This document shows, piece after piece, positions 17,702 through 26,962 of a DNA stretch of 64,000 bases; the stretch's first letter is position 1, and each line of letters starts with the position of its first letter. The position numbers were made by a program, and so were the translations under genes. This DNA is from RGIG4608 sp051867875 (lineage in GTDB: Bacteria > Bacillota > Clostridia > Oscillospirales > CAG-272), in the NCBI GenBank assembly GCA_051867875.1, contig JBJDZG010000030.1, forward strand, positions 1 through 64,000, given 5' to 3'. The notes beneath the pieces are model-generated. The model searched no databases, was not told the origin of the DNA, and was given only the letters and a program-made list of their open reading frames with translations.

Positions 17702-18814
17702 TTATTTTTCTATATCGCCGTCGGTGCAGTGGATTGTATAGCTATCCGTACTTTCGTCCCAGGTACTGCTCTTTGAAATCGCGTTCCACTGTGCGACAGT
17801 TCCGCCAAAGCTGATATTGACAAGGCTTTTAGAGTTTGTGAAAACATAGGAACCGATGCTCGTTACGCTCTCGGGAATCGTTACGCTAACAAGCGCACGG
17901 CAGTTTCTGAACGCACCGCCGCCTATGCCCGTAAGCCCCTCGGGCAGCACTGCGCTCACAAGCGATGTGCAACCGCAAAATGCGCGCTCGCCGATAGTTG
18001 TGATACTGTCGGGAATATCTATACTTGTAAGCTCTCTGCAAGCAGAAAACGCGCAAGAACCGATTACCGTTACGCTTCCGTCGCTCGGAATAACGCTGTT
18101 TTTGCAACCGAGAATCAAGGCTTTGCTATCCTTTTCAATCAGGCAATTCCCCGAGCTGTAATAGACCTTGTTTCCTTCTGACACGGTGATACTGTCAAGG
18201 CTTTGACTGCAAGCGTAAAACGCTTCCTTTCCTATTCTTTCGACACCCGCGCCGAGTTCAATGCTTTGGAGTCCCGAACAGCCCGAGAAGGCATACGCGC
18301 CGATAGTCTTTACGCTGTCGGGGATTACTATGCTTGTGAGCCCCTCGCAGCCGTAAAACGCCTCATATCCGATGCTCGTTACCACACCGTGAATTTCAAT
18401 ACTTTTAAGCGAGGCGCAACCGTAAAACGCAGAGTGTCCGATTTCCGTAACACTCTTGGGGATATTTACGCTTTCAAGTGCCGTACAGTTGGCAAACGCA
18501 CCGCGTCCGATGCTCTTTACGCTGTCGGGAATTGTAACGGACGCAATTCTGTTAGTATATAAGGTAACAAATGCTCCCTCGCCGATAGCCGTAACACGCC
18601 TTCCGTTGTGGTATTTCGGGATTGAAATATCCGTATCCTTGCAAGTGCCGAGCCCCGAAAGCGTATACGTTCCGTCGGCATTTACCGCAAATTCAAATCC
18701 TTCGGATTTATTGCCGATATCACTTATAACGGATTGAATATCGCACGAGGTCAGTGCCGTGCAAAGAAGCACCAAGGCGATAATCAAAGAAATAACTTTA
18801 AGTTTTGTTTTCAT
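17702..18814 (-). CDS. BspA-like leucine-rich-repeat lipoprotein
   Basis: 370 aa from the ATG at 18814 (MKTKLKVISLIIALVLL), 9 nt after AGGAGA. A signal peptide ends in a lipobox (LTSC, Cys about residue 24), so the protein should be lipid-anchored outside the membrane. From about residue 55 it consists of ~23-residue LRR_5 (TpLRR/BspA) repeats of the type VTIPDSVTSIGxxAFxGC, about eleven of them, interrupted around 195-225 by an island (YYSSGNCLIEKDSKALILGC). The C-terminal cap VAQWNAISKSSTWDESTDSY is common in this family. Such proteins serve in surface adhesion; the ligand is unknown. It is related to the larger protein at 62148. Confidence 0.9.
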   Translation of the reverse strand: MKTKLKVISLIIALVLLCTALTSCDIQSVISDIGNKSEGFEFAVNADGTYTLSGLGTCKDTDISIPKYHNGRRVTAIGEGAFVTLYTNRIASVTIPDSVKSIGRGAFANCTALESVNIPKSVTEIGHSAFYGCASLKSIEIHGVVTSIGYEAFYGCEGLTSIVIPDSVKTIGAYAFSGCSGLQSIELGAGVERIGKEAFYACSQSLDSITVSEGNKVYYSSGNCLIEKDSKALILGCKNSVIPSDGSVTVIGSCAFSACRELTSIDIPDSITTIGERAFCGCTSLVSAVLPEGLTGIGGGAFRNCRALVSVTIPESVTSIGSYVFTNSKSLVNISFGGTVAQWNAISKSSTWDESTDSYTIHCTDGDIEK

Positions 18815-18857
18815 TTTTGTTTTCTCCTGATTGTGAGTTAAATAGTACAACCGATTT

Positions 18858-19199
18858 TTAATTGCTCTGCCCCGCGGTGAGTTTTATGAGCAGGGCGCGG
18901 TTGTCAGGCTGAACGTTCGCCTCGTGGGCGGCGCGGTTACGCTTGATTTCGCCGCATTTCGTACATCTATGGACTATCACAAAGCCTTTTTTAGCATCGA
19001 CCTCGGCAAAAACAGGCTCCATTTGTCCTCGGCAAGGGTTGTCGCGGTCTCCGGGATTTACGTCAACGTGGAGCGACCACAGGCAGAACGGGCAGTGATT
19101 TCTCGAAGAATATCCGAGCGGTTTGACTTCCTTTCCGCAGTGCGCGCAGACAAACGGCGCGTCGTTTTTCGTAAATAGCTTTTTTTCAAGTGTTTCCAT
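18858..19199 (-). CDS. RNHCP-domain zinc-binding protein
   Basis: 113 aa. It contains the defining RNHCP motif (SSRNHCPFCLWSLHVDVNPGDR) plus CxxC pairs at CAHC and CTKC, so it probably binds zinc. The family is small, cytoplasmic and of unknown function. It lies 26 bp after the MBOAT gene and 44 bp before the LRR lipoprotein gene, all on one strand. Confidence 0.9.
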   Translation of the reverse strand: METLEKKLFTKNDAPFVCAHCGKEVKPLGYSSRNHCPFCLWSLHVDVNPGDRDNPCRGQMEPVFAEVDAKKGFVIVHRCTKCGEIKRNRAAHEANVQPDNRALLIKLTAGQSN

Positions 19200-19225
19200 T
19201 GTTTTTTATACCCTCTTAAACAAAG

Positions 19226-20668
19226 TCAAAATTCAAAATAAATATTCGGTCTGTATTCCGATGCGGAAATATAGGCGATGCAGAGCAAAAATATCATCAC
19301 GAGCAAGCCGTCTCGCACGCAAAGGAGCACTCCGTCAGCACCGCCCCGACGGCTTTTTATTTTATCTTCCAATGTGTTAAATAACGCTCTCGGCAAGGGT
19401 GTCGAGCCGAGCGCGAGCATGACGAGAAGCACCGCGCTCCGAGCGAGCGTATAGAAAAAGAGCGAATTGGCAAGCGGAAGTCCCACAAATCCGAGCATTC
19501 CGACAAAATAGGAGGAAAATGCGTCCATACCGCCGACGGACGACTTAAAGTAGAATATAAGCCACCCGAACAGCACCAGCACGAGCGTGTAAAGGTGCGC
19601 AAGCGCGGGCGGGAGCCGCTCAAGATACTTTTTAAGGAACAGCTTTTCCGCCGTGAGAAGCACAAAATAATAAACGCCCCAAATGATAAAATTCCACGAT
19701 GCGCCGTGCCAGAGTCCCGTCAGAAACCACACGACGAAAAGATTGAAAACGAGCCTCGCTCGTCCCACTCTGTTCCCGCCGAGCGGAATGTAAACGTACT
19801 CGCGAAACCATGACGAGAGCGTGATATGCCAGCGTCGCCAGAACTCAGTAATGCTCCTTGAAATATAGGGATAATTGAAATTTTCGGGAAAATGAAAGCC
19901 GAGAAGCTTGCCAAGACCTATTCCCATATCGCTGTACCCCGAAAAATCGAAATAAATGCGGAACGCATAAAAAATTATGCCGAGCCACATAAGAAGCACG
20001 CTGTTGTCTTCTCTCGGAGTTTCGAGAATTTGCTCCCAAAGCTCGCCCGCCGTGTCGGCAAGGAGCACCTTTTTGGATAGCCCGACAACGAAACGGCGCG
20101 CTCCGTCGGCGCTCTCGCAAAGGCTCACTCTCCGCTCGGAGAGCTGTCCGTCAATATCGCTGTACCGAACGATGGGACCCGCAATAAGCTGAGGAAACAT
20201 CGCCAGGTACGTACCAAAACCGATAAAACTCGTCTGCCTTTTCGCGTCTGCGCGGTACACGTCAATAACGTAGGACATTGACTGAAAGGTGTAAAACGAA
20301 ATTCCTATCGGCAGTGAAATGCCGAGAGGCTTTATAAAGCCGAACAGCGGTATTTTCGAGAGATTCACCGCTATAAAATCGGCGTATTTGAAAAAGCCCA
20401 GAACAGCAAGGTTCAACACAATCGCCCAAGCAAGGATTTTTTGCCTTGCGGGTTTGCTTTTCCCATCAGTGCTGACGAAATAGCCGAAGCCAAAGTTCAC
20501 ACCGATGCAAAACAGCATCAGGGGCAGATACAAAGGTCTTTCCCAAGCGTAAAAAACAAGGCTCATAAAAAAGAGCGTTGCATTTCTGTGCCGTTTGGGG
20601 GTTGCAAAATAAAATACGAGGAAGAGCGGCAGGTAGAAAAACAAAAATTCGTTTGACGAAAATACCAT
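19226..20668 (-). CDS. MBOAT-family O-acyltransferase (AlgI/DltB-like)
   Basis: 480 aa from the ATG at 20668, which has GGGGGAG 6 nt upstream. About ten membrane segments. The family motifs are present: SFYTFQSMSYVIDVYRAD (~128-145), WRRWHITLSSWFREYVYIPLGG (~285-306) and TGLWHGASWNFIIWG (~325-339) with the catalytic His. AlgI-type enzymes move acyl groups across the membrane for O-acetylation of surface polymers, normally with a secreted SGNH/AlgJ-type partner. None lies next to it here, so the acceptor is unknown. Confidence 0.92.
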   Translation of the reverse strand: MVFSSNEFLFFYLPLFLVFYFATPKRHRNATLFFMSLVFYAWERPLYLPLMLFCIGVNFGFGYFVSTDGKSKPARQKILAWAIVLNLAVLGFFKYADFIAVNLSKIPLFGFIKPLGISLPIGISFYTFQSMSYVIDVYRADAKRQTSFIGFGTYLAMFPQLIAGPIVRYSDIDGQLSERRVSLCESADGARRFVVGLSKKVLLADTAGELWEQILETPREDNSVLLMWLGIIFYAFRIYFDFSGYSDMGIGLGKLLGFHFPENFNYPYISRSITEFWRRWHITLSSWFREYVYIPLGGNRVGRARLVFNLFVVWFLTGLWHGASWNFIIWGVYYFVLLTAEKLFLKKYLERLPPALAHLYTLVLVLFGWLIFYFKSSVGGMDAFSSYFVGMLGFVGLPLANSLFFYTLARSAVLLVMLALGSTPLPRALFNTLEDKIKSRRGGADGVLLCVRDGLLVMIFLLCIAYISASEYRPNIYFEF

Positions 20669-20700
20669 ACCGCTCTCCCCCATATTAAGCTCTGTGAGCT

Positions 20701-21705
20701 TTAATAATCCTTTATCAGAATTTTGTTGAGCTCGCCCTCGCTCTCAAGCATTCTTCCGATGCCGGTGCAGACGCATTCGAGGGGTTTTTGAGCTACGCGG
20801 ACCTTCATTCCGAGCTCCGCACTTATGTATTCCGAAATTCCGGGGAGAAGCGCACCGCCGCCCGAGAGGACGATACCGCTTCCGACTATATCACTCGTAA
20901 GCTCCGGGGGAGTTGCTTCAAGAGTGGATTTTATCTGATATACAATCGACGCAAGCGCAGGGCGAATGGCGTAGAGTATCTCCCTTGAATTGACGGTGGA
21001 TACCTGAATGAGTCCCGTCGAGAGATTTCTGCCAAGCACCTCCTGCTCGCCTCTGTTGACGCTCATGTTAGCGACGCCGAGCTTGATTTTGAGCCTTTCG
21101 GCTGTCAGCTCACCTATCTCCATTTTGCGCTCGTTAAAGAAATAATTCATAATACTGCGGTCAAGGCTTGCACCCGCAACCTTCTGTGAGCGCGTAACCA
21201 CTATATCGCCAAGGCTTATGACTGCCGTCTCGGTCGTTCCCTCTCCAATATCGACTATCATAGAGCCCTTGGGGCTTAACACCTTGAGCCCCGCACCGAC
21301 TGCCGCGGCGAGAGGTTCTTCAACGAGAGTCACGTTTCTCGTTCCCGCCTCGTATACTGCGGTCTGCACCGCACGGCGCTCGACCTCCGTGCACTTCGTG
21401 GGCACGCAGACGTAAGCGTCGGGACGCGAGAAGAACGAGATAAGCTCAGTTTTTTCAAGAAGCCTTGCAACGAGGAGCGTGGTGTCGTCCATATCGGAGA
21501 TAACTCCGTCGCGCACCGGTCTTGAAACCTTAATATTCGGGGGCGTCTTGCCGAGCATTTTCTTTGCGGCAGAGCCAATCGCCACGTCCTTTCCCGTGTT
21601 TGTATCTATTGCTATAACCGTCGGCGAGGACAGTATTATTCCGTTGTCTTTGAGATAGAACAGTGTGTTGGCAGAGCCCAAATCAATACCTATCCGTCTT
21701 GCCAT
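20701..21705 (-). CDS. mreB: Rod-shape actin homologue MreB (or Mbl paralogue)
   Basis: 334 aa from the ATG at 21705 (MARRIGIDLGSANTLFYLKDNG), 6 nt after GGGGGG. Actin-fold nucleotide motifs are present: IDLGSANTLFY (phosphate 1), IVDIGEGTTETAVISLGDI (phosphate 2) and IVLSGGGALLPGI (adenosine). MreB filaments position the elongation peptidoglycan machinery. No mreC or mreD follows; an mreD-PBP2 set is 20 kb away. It could be a second paralogue. Confidence 0.93.
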   Translation of the reverse strand: MARRIGIDLGSANTLFYLKDNGIILSSPTVIAIDTNTGKDVAIGSAAKKMLGKTPPNIKVSRPVRDGVISDMDDTTLLVARLLEKTELISFFSRPDAYVCVPTKCTEVERRAVQTAVYEAGTRNVTLVEEPLAAAVGAGLKVLSPKGSMIVDIGEGTTETAVISLGDIVVTRSQKVAGASLDRSIMNYFFNERKMEIGELTAERLKIKLGVANMSVNRGEQEVLGRNLSTGLIQVSTVNSREILYAIRPALASIVYQIKSTLEATPPELTSDIVGSGIVLSGGGALLPGISEYISAELGMKVRVAQKPLECVCTGIGRMLESEGELNKILIKDY

Positions 21706-21758
21706 ATTGTACCCCCCTTTCATAGAATTTATGTAAATAAGTTCGCATATTAAGCTTT

Positions 21759-22919
21759 TTATACCCTGTCAATATTGATTACGGCAAAGTATGTATCATT
21801 GAACTTTTTGATTTCGCACTCGACTGCGGACACGATTTCTCTGTTGCTCCTTTTTTCTTCAAAGGGTATCTCAATGTCGAAAATGAGATTTGTGTGCGTA
21901 GGACCGCTGACACAGCGGAAATCGTGAATCCTGAAGCTTTGTCCGACACCCTTGACGGCGGCTTCGACACGGCATCTCAATTCATTGAGCTTCTCGTCAT
22001 CGGTAACAATCGGGTCCATGTGTATCGTGCAAGCGATATTATGCTCGGAAAGCAGATGCTTTTCGATGTTGTCGATAACGTCGTGCACCTCAAAAAAGTC
22101 GCTCTTACCGTCAACCTCGGCGTGAAATGACGCGATAGTCGCGCCCGCACCGTAGGAGTGAACGATGAGGTCGTGTATGCCTATTATCTTCGGATTTTCA
22201 AGCGCATTTTCCTTGATTATCTCGATTATTTCGGGGTCGGGAGCGGCGCCGAGAATGATATTTTTGTTCTCATTGAGAATTTTAAGTCCCGCAACGAGAA
22301 TAAGTACAGACACAACAAGACCGACGTAAGCGTCGATATTGAAGTCAAAGAACATCCAAACGAGTGTGGAAATGAGCGCGGCACTCGTTGAGAGCACGTC
22401 GGAAAAGCTATCGGCACTCGCCGCACGCAAAATCTCCGAATTTATCCTTTTGCCGATGCTCTTATAGAAAAATCCGAGCCAGAGCTTTGCCAGAATGGAC
22501 AGAGCAAGCACGGCAAGCACAATACCGCTCTTCTCCATCGGCAGCGGCGTGATTATTTTCGAGATTGATTCTTTGAGCGAATCGAATCCGATGAAAAGGA
22601 TAATTACACCCACCGCCATCGAGGCTATGTATTCAATTCTCGCGTGTCCGAAGGGGTGCTCGCGGTCGGCGGGCTTGCTCGAAATTTTGAAGCTTATGAG
22701 CGAGATAAGGGATGAGCCCGCATCTGAAAGGTTGTTTATCGCGTCTGCGGTAATGGCAACGGAGTGAAAAAGAAAGCCCGCTAAACCCTTGCCCGCGAAA
22801 AGCAAAAAGTTGATTATTATGCCGACGATGCTCGTCATCGTTCCAAAGTTGCGTCTGACCGTCTTGTTTTCGGTGGCGTCGGCGTCTTTAATAAACAGTT
22901 TAATAAGTAATTTTGTCAA
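21759..22919 (-). CDS. Cation diffusion facilitator (CDF) metal exporter
   Basis: 386 aa if begun at the TTG at 22919 (LTKLLIKLFIKDADATENKTVRR), which has GAGGG 7 nt upstream and matches the usual family start; another TTG frame start at 22985 lacks a site. Six membrane segments. The metal-site motif in helix 2 (HSVAITADAINNLSD) and helix 5 (AASADSFSDVLSTSAALI) carries the expected His/Asp residues. A C-terminal cytoplasmic domain follows from about 225. It exports Zn2+, Mn2+ or similar divalent cations; the metal cannot be told. Confidence 0.92.
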   Translation of the reverse strand: MTKLLIKLFIKDADATENKTVRRNFGTMTSIVGIIINFLLFAGKGLAGFLFHSVAITADAINNLSDAGSSLISLISFKISSKPADREHPFGHARIEYIASMAVGVIILFIGFDSLKESISKIITPLPMEKSGIVLAVLALSILAKLWLGFFYKSIGKRINSEILRAASADSFSDVLSTSAALISTLVWMFFDFNIDAYVGLVVSVLILVAGLKILNENKNIILGAAPDPEIIEIIKENALENPKIIGIHDLIVHSYGAGATIASFHAEVDGKSDFFEVHDVIDNIEKHLLSEHNIACTIHMDPIVTDDEKLNELRCRVEAAVKGVGQSFRIHDFRCVSGPTHTNLIFDIEIPFEEKRSNREIVSAVECEIKKFNDTYFAVINIDRV

Positions 22920-23105
22920 AGAAATACCCTCGATTTTCGTTATTTTCGTATTTTTTGAAAAAATTTCGGTAAAAGCTCTTTTCAAAACCGAATTTATGTA
23001 TTATAATTATATCAAGTATAGTCTTATTTTATTATAATACATATTTTTCTGTTTTTCAAGAGCAAAAACACTTTTTTAGAAAATAGATTCGGAGGTTTTG
23101 AATTT

Positions 23106-23723
23106 ATGAAGCAAAAATATACCATTACCGTTGCAAATTCCGAGATAAACATAATTACGGAAGAGCCCAAGGAGAGCATTGATACTGTCGTCGGAGTGGT
23201 TGACCGCCGTCTGCGCGAGATTCTTCTCCATTCAAAGAGCATCTCACGCGTTGACGCCGCCCTTTTGCTTTCGCTCGAATGTGCGGCGGAAAAAATCAAT
23301 ATTCAAAAACAGCTCCGCGATGCCGAGGCTCAAAACGAGCGTCTTGTGGTACTCGGAGAGTCAAAGGACAGAGAAATCGCGTTGCTTGAACGCGAAATCG
23401 AAACCCTGCGCGCTTCTCTCAACATAGCAAATTCACACGGCAAAAACGCGCCGAAAAGAGCAAATTCCGCCCAGCTCGGTTTTGACGATATTGACGGCGA
23501 GCATACCGAGGCATCCGCCGAAGAACCCGTCAAGGTACAGAAAAAATCCGAAGAGCCCGCCGAAAGCACTCTTGATACGGCAGTACAGAGCATTCTCGAC
23601 GGCGAGGAGCATCAAGGAGAGCACGGCAGAAAGCGCCGCCGCGTCCGCGCAAAGAGCGCGGGGGGCGAGAAACCCTCAAAGGTTCGCTCAATGTTCGACC
23701 TCATCTCCTACGACGATATTTAA
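23106..23723 (+). CDS. zapA: Cell division protein ZapA with a long C-terminal tail
   Basis: 205 aa. Residues 1-80 are a ZapA domain (YTITVANSEINIITEEPKESIDTVVGVVDRRL), followed by a coiled coil (about 75-115). ZapA bundles FtsZ at the Z ring. Most ZapA proteins are about 90-110 aa; here about 85 extra residues are acidic, then basic (KRRRVRAKS) and low in complexity. The start has GGAGG 7 nt upstream. The neighbouring U32 gene is a common zapA partner in Clostridia. Confidence 0.9.
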   Translation: MKQKYTITVANSEINIITEEPKESIDTVVGVVDRRLREILLHSKSISRVDAALLLSLECAAEKINIQKQLRDAEAQNERLVVLGESKDREIALLEREIETLRASLNIANSHGKNAPKRANSAQLGFDDIDGEHTEASAEEPVKVQKKSEEPAESTLDTAVQSILDGEEHQGEHGRKRRRVRAKSAGGEKPSKVRSMFDLISYDDI

Positions 23724-23754
23724 TTAATCAATCAAAGGTTGTTATAAATCAAAA

Positions 23755-26067
23755 ATGAAGAATAAACAAATCAAAAACCCCACCCGCGAAGCAAAGAAAA
23801 ACGGTGTGCAGAGCCGTGATAGGACGCAGAATTTTTCCGCAAATATGCGGAAAAGTTCTGCCAAATCACAGAAAAGCACCGCCGCACCGTCCTCTTTTTC
23901 GGGTGGGGCTTTGAAATTGCAGAATAAAGCTCAAATAAACCGACCCGTACAAAAGACGGACATTTCCGCTATAATCAAGGCAAGCAATAGCAAGACGGGT
24001 GCGGGCGAGCAAATAAAAGCGATAAATCACTCGCAAAATCCCGATAAAAGAAATCTCCCCGAGCTTTTGTCGCCCGCGGGCTCGCTTGACGCGCTCCGCG
24101 CGGCAATAGCGGGCGGTGCAGACGCCGTCTATTTCGGCGGTGGCGATTTCAACGCGCGAATGGGCGCGAAGAATTTTACAAACGACGAGCTGAAATACGC
24201 CATAGACCTGCTCCACTCGTGCGGAGGTAAGGCGTATATCACGCTCAATACCCTCGTTCACGGACGCGAAATGGAAGATTATCTCCGCTTTGCTGAATTT
24301 TGCCACCTCGCGGGCGCAGATGCCTTGATAGTCGCGGATATGGGAGGAGCGGAGGCGATACACCGCCACCTGCCCGAGCTTGAGCTCCACGCGAGCACGC
24401 AAATGTCGGGGCACAATCTCGCGCAGGCAGAACTTCTTGCCAAAAGGGGCTTTTCCCGAATGGTATGTGCAAGAGAGCTGCCGAGGGACGACATAGAATA
24501 CCTCGTCAAAAATTCACCTATTGAAATAGAAATGTTCGTGCACGGCGCACTTTGCGTGTGCCATTCGGGACAGTGCCTTTTCTCCTCTCTCGTCGGCGGA
24601 CGGAGCGGAAACCGAGGCGCGTGCGCCCAGCCGTGCAGACTTCCCTACCGCACGGGAAACGGCGAGGGATATCCGCTCTCGCTCAAAGACCTCTCACTTG
24701 CAAATCATATAACCGAGCTTATAGAATGCGGTGTGCACTCGCTGAAAATCGAGGGCAGAATGAAATCGCCCGAGTATGTTTTCGGCGTGGCGAAGGCGTT
24801 CCGCACGCTTCTTGACGAGGGCAAAAATGCAAGCCCCGACGAGCTTGCAAGTCTTGCCAAAATTTTCTCCCGCGGTGGCTTTACCGACGGATATTTTGAA
24901 AGAAAAATCGGCACGCAGATGCTCGGAGTCCGCTCCGACGAACAGAAAACCGCGTCCCGACTTGAACTGTTTTCAAGCAAGAATATCTACGAAACGAAGC
25001 CCCAAAAGACGGAAATTAACGTCTTCGTAACTCTGCACGCAGGCGAGCCGTCTGCGCTCACGCTCTCGTGCGGTGAGATAAGCGTAACTTCCCGCGGACG
25101 CACGCCCGAGACGGCAATAAACGCGCCCCTATCGCAGAGCGACGTTGAGAAAAACCTTTCAAAACTCGGAAATACACCCTTCGTTCCGGGCAAATTTCAC
25201 GCCGATATGGACGAAAATATCATAATGCCCATATCCGCGCTCAATGCCCTACGCCGTGAGGCCTGCGAAATGCTCCAAGCCGAGCTTGGGAGCGAAAAAA
25301 GCAAGGTCGGCTTTGAAAAATACACCGAAAAAGCCCCCAAAAACGAAAAAAAGCGGCTTTTAAGCGCGAGATTTTACTCCGCGGAGCAGATAACCGACAG
25401 CGCACGAGAATTTTTCGATATAATATATCTTCCGCTGCACAAATTTGACGGCGAGTGCGAGGGCGTAATTCTCCCGCCCGTAATCCTTGACAGCGAGCGC
25501 AAAACCGTTGAAACAATGCTTGATGAAGCAACCAAAAAGGGCGCAAAATACGCTCTGATTGGCAATCTCGGCGCGCTGAAGCTCGCAAAAGAGCGCTCTC
25601 TTGCCGTGCACGGCGATTTCCGATTTAACGTCTATAACGGAGAAACCGTCGCCTTTCTTGAAGATATGGGCGCAGAGAATATCATTCTCTCCCCCGAGCT
25701 CACCCTGCCGCAGATTCGTGACGTGAGCGGAGATACCGCCGTTATCGTCTACGGCAGAGTACCCCTTATGCTCCTTGAAAAATGCCTTTCAATGGACATT
25801 TCCGACTGCGCCGAATGTCAGAGCGACAGCGTTGAACTCGTGGATAGAAAGGGCGTCGCCTTCCCCGTCCTGCGCGAATTTGAGCATAGGAACGTAATTT
25901 ATAACAGCGCGCCAACCTATATGGCGGATAAAAGAGCGGAGCTTTCGCGCGCGGGAGTGATAAATCAGCACTTCATTTTCTCCACGGAAACGCCCGAAGA
26001 GTGCGACGAAATAATCGACGCCTACCGCAATCAGCTCCCCTCAAATACCAAAATCAGAAGAATTTGA
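23755..26067 (+). CDS. Peptidase U32 family protein (RlhA/TrhP type)
   Basis: 770 aa. About 95 N-terminal residues are basic and low-complexity. Then comes the U32 core (LPELLSPAGSLDALRAAIAGGADAVYFGG, residues ~102-130) including MFVHGALCVCHSGQCLFSS and GNRGACAQPCR, whose four cysteines suggest an iron-sulfur site. The C-terminal half fits the extended DUF3656-type architecture. Characterised members (E. coli RlhA and TrhP, B. subtilis TrhP1/P2) are prephenate-dependent RNA hydroxylases rather than proteases. Whether the target is tRNA or 23S rRNA cannot be told. The ribosome-binding site is weak, suggesting coupling to zapA 31 nt upstream. Confidence 0.88.
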   Translation: MKNKQIKNPTREAKKNGVQSRDRTQNFSANMRKSSAKSQKSTAAPSSFSGGALKLQNKAQINRPVQKTDISAIIKASNSKTGAGEQIKAINHSQNPDKRNLPELLSPAGSLDALRAAIAGGADAVYFGGGDFNARMGAKNFTNDELKYAIDLLHSCGGKAYITLNTLVHGREMEDYLRFAEFCHLAGADALIVADMGGAEAIHRHLPELELHASTQMSGHNLAQAELLAKRGFSRMVCARELPRDDIEYLVKNSPIEIEMFVHGALCVCHSGQCLFSSLVGGRSGNRGACAQPCRLPYRTGNGEGYPLSLKDLSLANHITELIECGVHSLKIEGRMKSPEYVFGVAKAFRTLLDEGKNASPDELASLAKIFSRGGFTDGYFERKIGTQMLGVRSDEQKTASRLELFSSKNIYETKPQKTEINVFVTLHAGEPSALTLSCGEISVTSRGRTPETAINAPLSQSDVEKNLSKLGNTPFVPGKFHADMDENIIMPISALNALRREACEMLQAELGSEKSKVGFEKYTEKAPKNEKKRLLSARFYSAEQITDSAREFFDIIYLPLHKFDGECEGVILPPVILDSERKTVETMLDEATKKGAKYALIGNLGALKLAKERSLAVHGDFRFNVYNGETVAFLEDMGAENIILSPELTLPQIRDVSGDTAVIVYGRVPLMLLEKCLSMDISDCAECQSDSVELVDRKGVAFPVLREFEHRNVIYNSAPTYMADKRAELSRAGVINQHFIFSTETPEECDEIIDAYRNQLPSNTKIRRI

Positions 26068-26078
26068 TGCTTTTATTA

Positions 26079-26107
26079 TTGACAAAACATCACTTGTTTG
26101 CTATAAT
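26079..26107 (+). promoter_or_regulatory. Promoter of tRNA-Pro, embedded in a large dyad
   Basis: Perfect consensus: TTGACA (26079-26084), 17-nt spacer ending TTTGC, TATAAT (26102-26107). A long inverted repeat (ATTATTGACA..ACATCACTT against AAGTGATGTTGTCAATAAT, 26076-26126) brackets the -10 box. Confidence 0.9.
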
Positions 26108-26128
26108 AAGTGATGTTGTCAATAATAT

Positions 26129-26204
26129 CGGGATGTAGCGCAGTTGGTAGCGCGCCTGCTTTGGGAGCAGGATGTCGCAAGTTCGAGTCTTGTCATTCCG
26201 ACCA
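26129..26204 (+). tRNA. tRNA-Pro (anticodon TGG)
   Basis: The acceptor stem CGGGATG pairs with CATTCCG, followed by discriminator A and an encoded CCA. The anticodon stem CCTGC/GCAGG encloses TTTGGGA, giving anticodon TGG for CCA/CCG codons. D arm (GCGC..TTGG) and T arm (TTCGAGT) are present. It is a single tRNA gene with its own promoter and terminator. Confidence 0.96.
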
Positions 26205-26208
26205 AAAT

Positions 26209-26242
26209 GCTGATTTGACCGTTATTTCGCGGTCAAATCAGC
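26209..26242 (+). terminator. Terminator of tRNA-Pro
   Basis: A 13-bp hairpin without mismatch (GCTGATTTGACCG with CGGTCAAATCAGC, 8-nt loop), starting 5 nt after the tRNA CCA end. The following sequence is AT-rich (GAAAATTTAATAATTTT) rather than a pure T-run. Confidence 0.75.
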
Positions 26243-26372
26243 GAAAATTTAATAATTTTGTCACCGGAGGCTGTGTACCGTAGTACCGTAATGCCGGATT
26301 AGGTGTCCAAGTGAGCTTGGGTTATTGTTGTTCAATAGCCGAGGCTCTATTATTTATTCTCAGGAGGTTTCT
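26243..26372 (+). promoter_or_regulatory. Leader region of the GNAT gene
   Basis: 130 nt with two small hairpins (CCAAG/CTTGG around 26309-26322 and TATTG/CAATA around 26323-26338). No clear promoter is seen, so the gene may be read partly from the tRNA promoter. Confidence 0.3.
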
Positions 26373-26927
26373 ATGAAAAGCACAAAAGTAACTCTTGCCC
26401 CGCTTGAAGCAGACGACCGCGAGCAATTTATACTTGATAATCAATGGGCGTTCAAGTACGGCGCAATAGAGGAATTTGGAGAACGTGATAATCATCTTGA
26501 TTTTGACGGAGAGATCATATCTCGCAAAACAATTGAACGATGCATTGACTCTCCTGATAGAGAAACGTACCGTATCATTGTTGAGGGAAGGAAGGTTGGC
26601 GGAGTCATCCTGAAGATCAATAAAGAGACCAACCACAACGAATTGGAGATCCTTTTCGTTTCACCCGAAGAGCATACCAAGGGCATCGGCTACGGTGCAT
26701 GGCTGGCTATTGAGGCTCTGCACCCCGAGACTGTCGTTTGGGAGGCCTGCACGCCCTATTTTGAAAAGCGCAACATACACTTCTACGTGAACAAGTGCGG
26801 ATTTCAAATCGACCAGTTTTGGTGCGAGTATTTTAGTCCCGATCACGAAATGCCGGATGATGAAGAACATGATCCCGATGAGGGGCCTGATGAAATGTTT
26901 AGATTCATCAAGGTGATGAAACCGTAA
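26373..26927 (+). CDS. GNAT-family N-acetyltransferase
   Basis: 184 aa from the ATG at 26373, 6 nt after AGGAGG; a longer frame from 26325 has no site. The acetyl-CoA-binding loop reads EEHTKGIGYGAWLAIEAL (~107-124), and HFYVNKCGFQIDQFW is the typical C-terminal strand region. The last 35 residues are very acidic (DEEHDPDEGPDE). The acceptor substrate is unknown. It ends at a strong terminator and is monocistronic. Confidence 0.85.
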   Translation: MKSTKVTLAPLEADDREQFILDNQWAFKYGAIEEFGERDNHLDFDGEIISRKTIERCIDSPDRETYRIIVEGRKVGGVILKINKETNHNELEILFVSPEEHTKGIGYGAWLAIEALHPETVVWEACTPYFEKRNIHFYVNKCGFQIDQFWCEYFSPDHEMPDDEEHDPDEGPDEMFRFIKVMKP

Positions 26928-26962
26928 AAATCCTTTTCTTTGCCTTTTGCTATGCAAATATT

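Noticed and set aside
20701..21705. Calling this gene ftsA or dnaK-like
   Set aside because: The actin-fold motif set and length fit MreB; no FtsA 1C domain or Hsp70 substrate domain is present.
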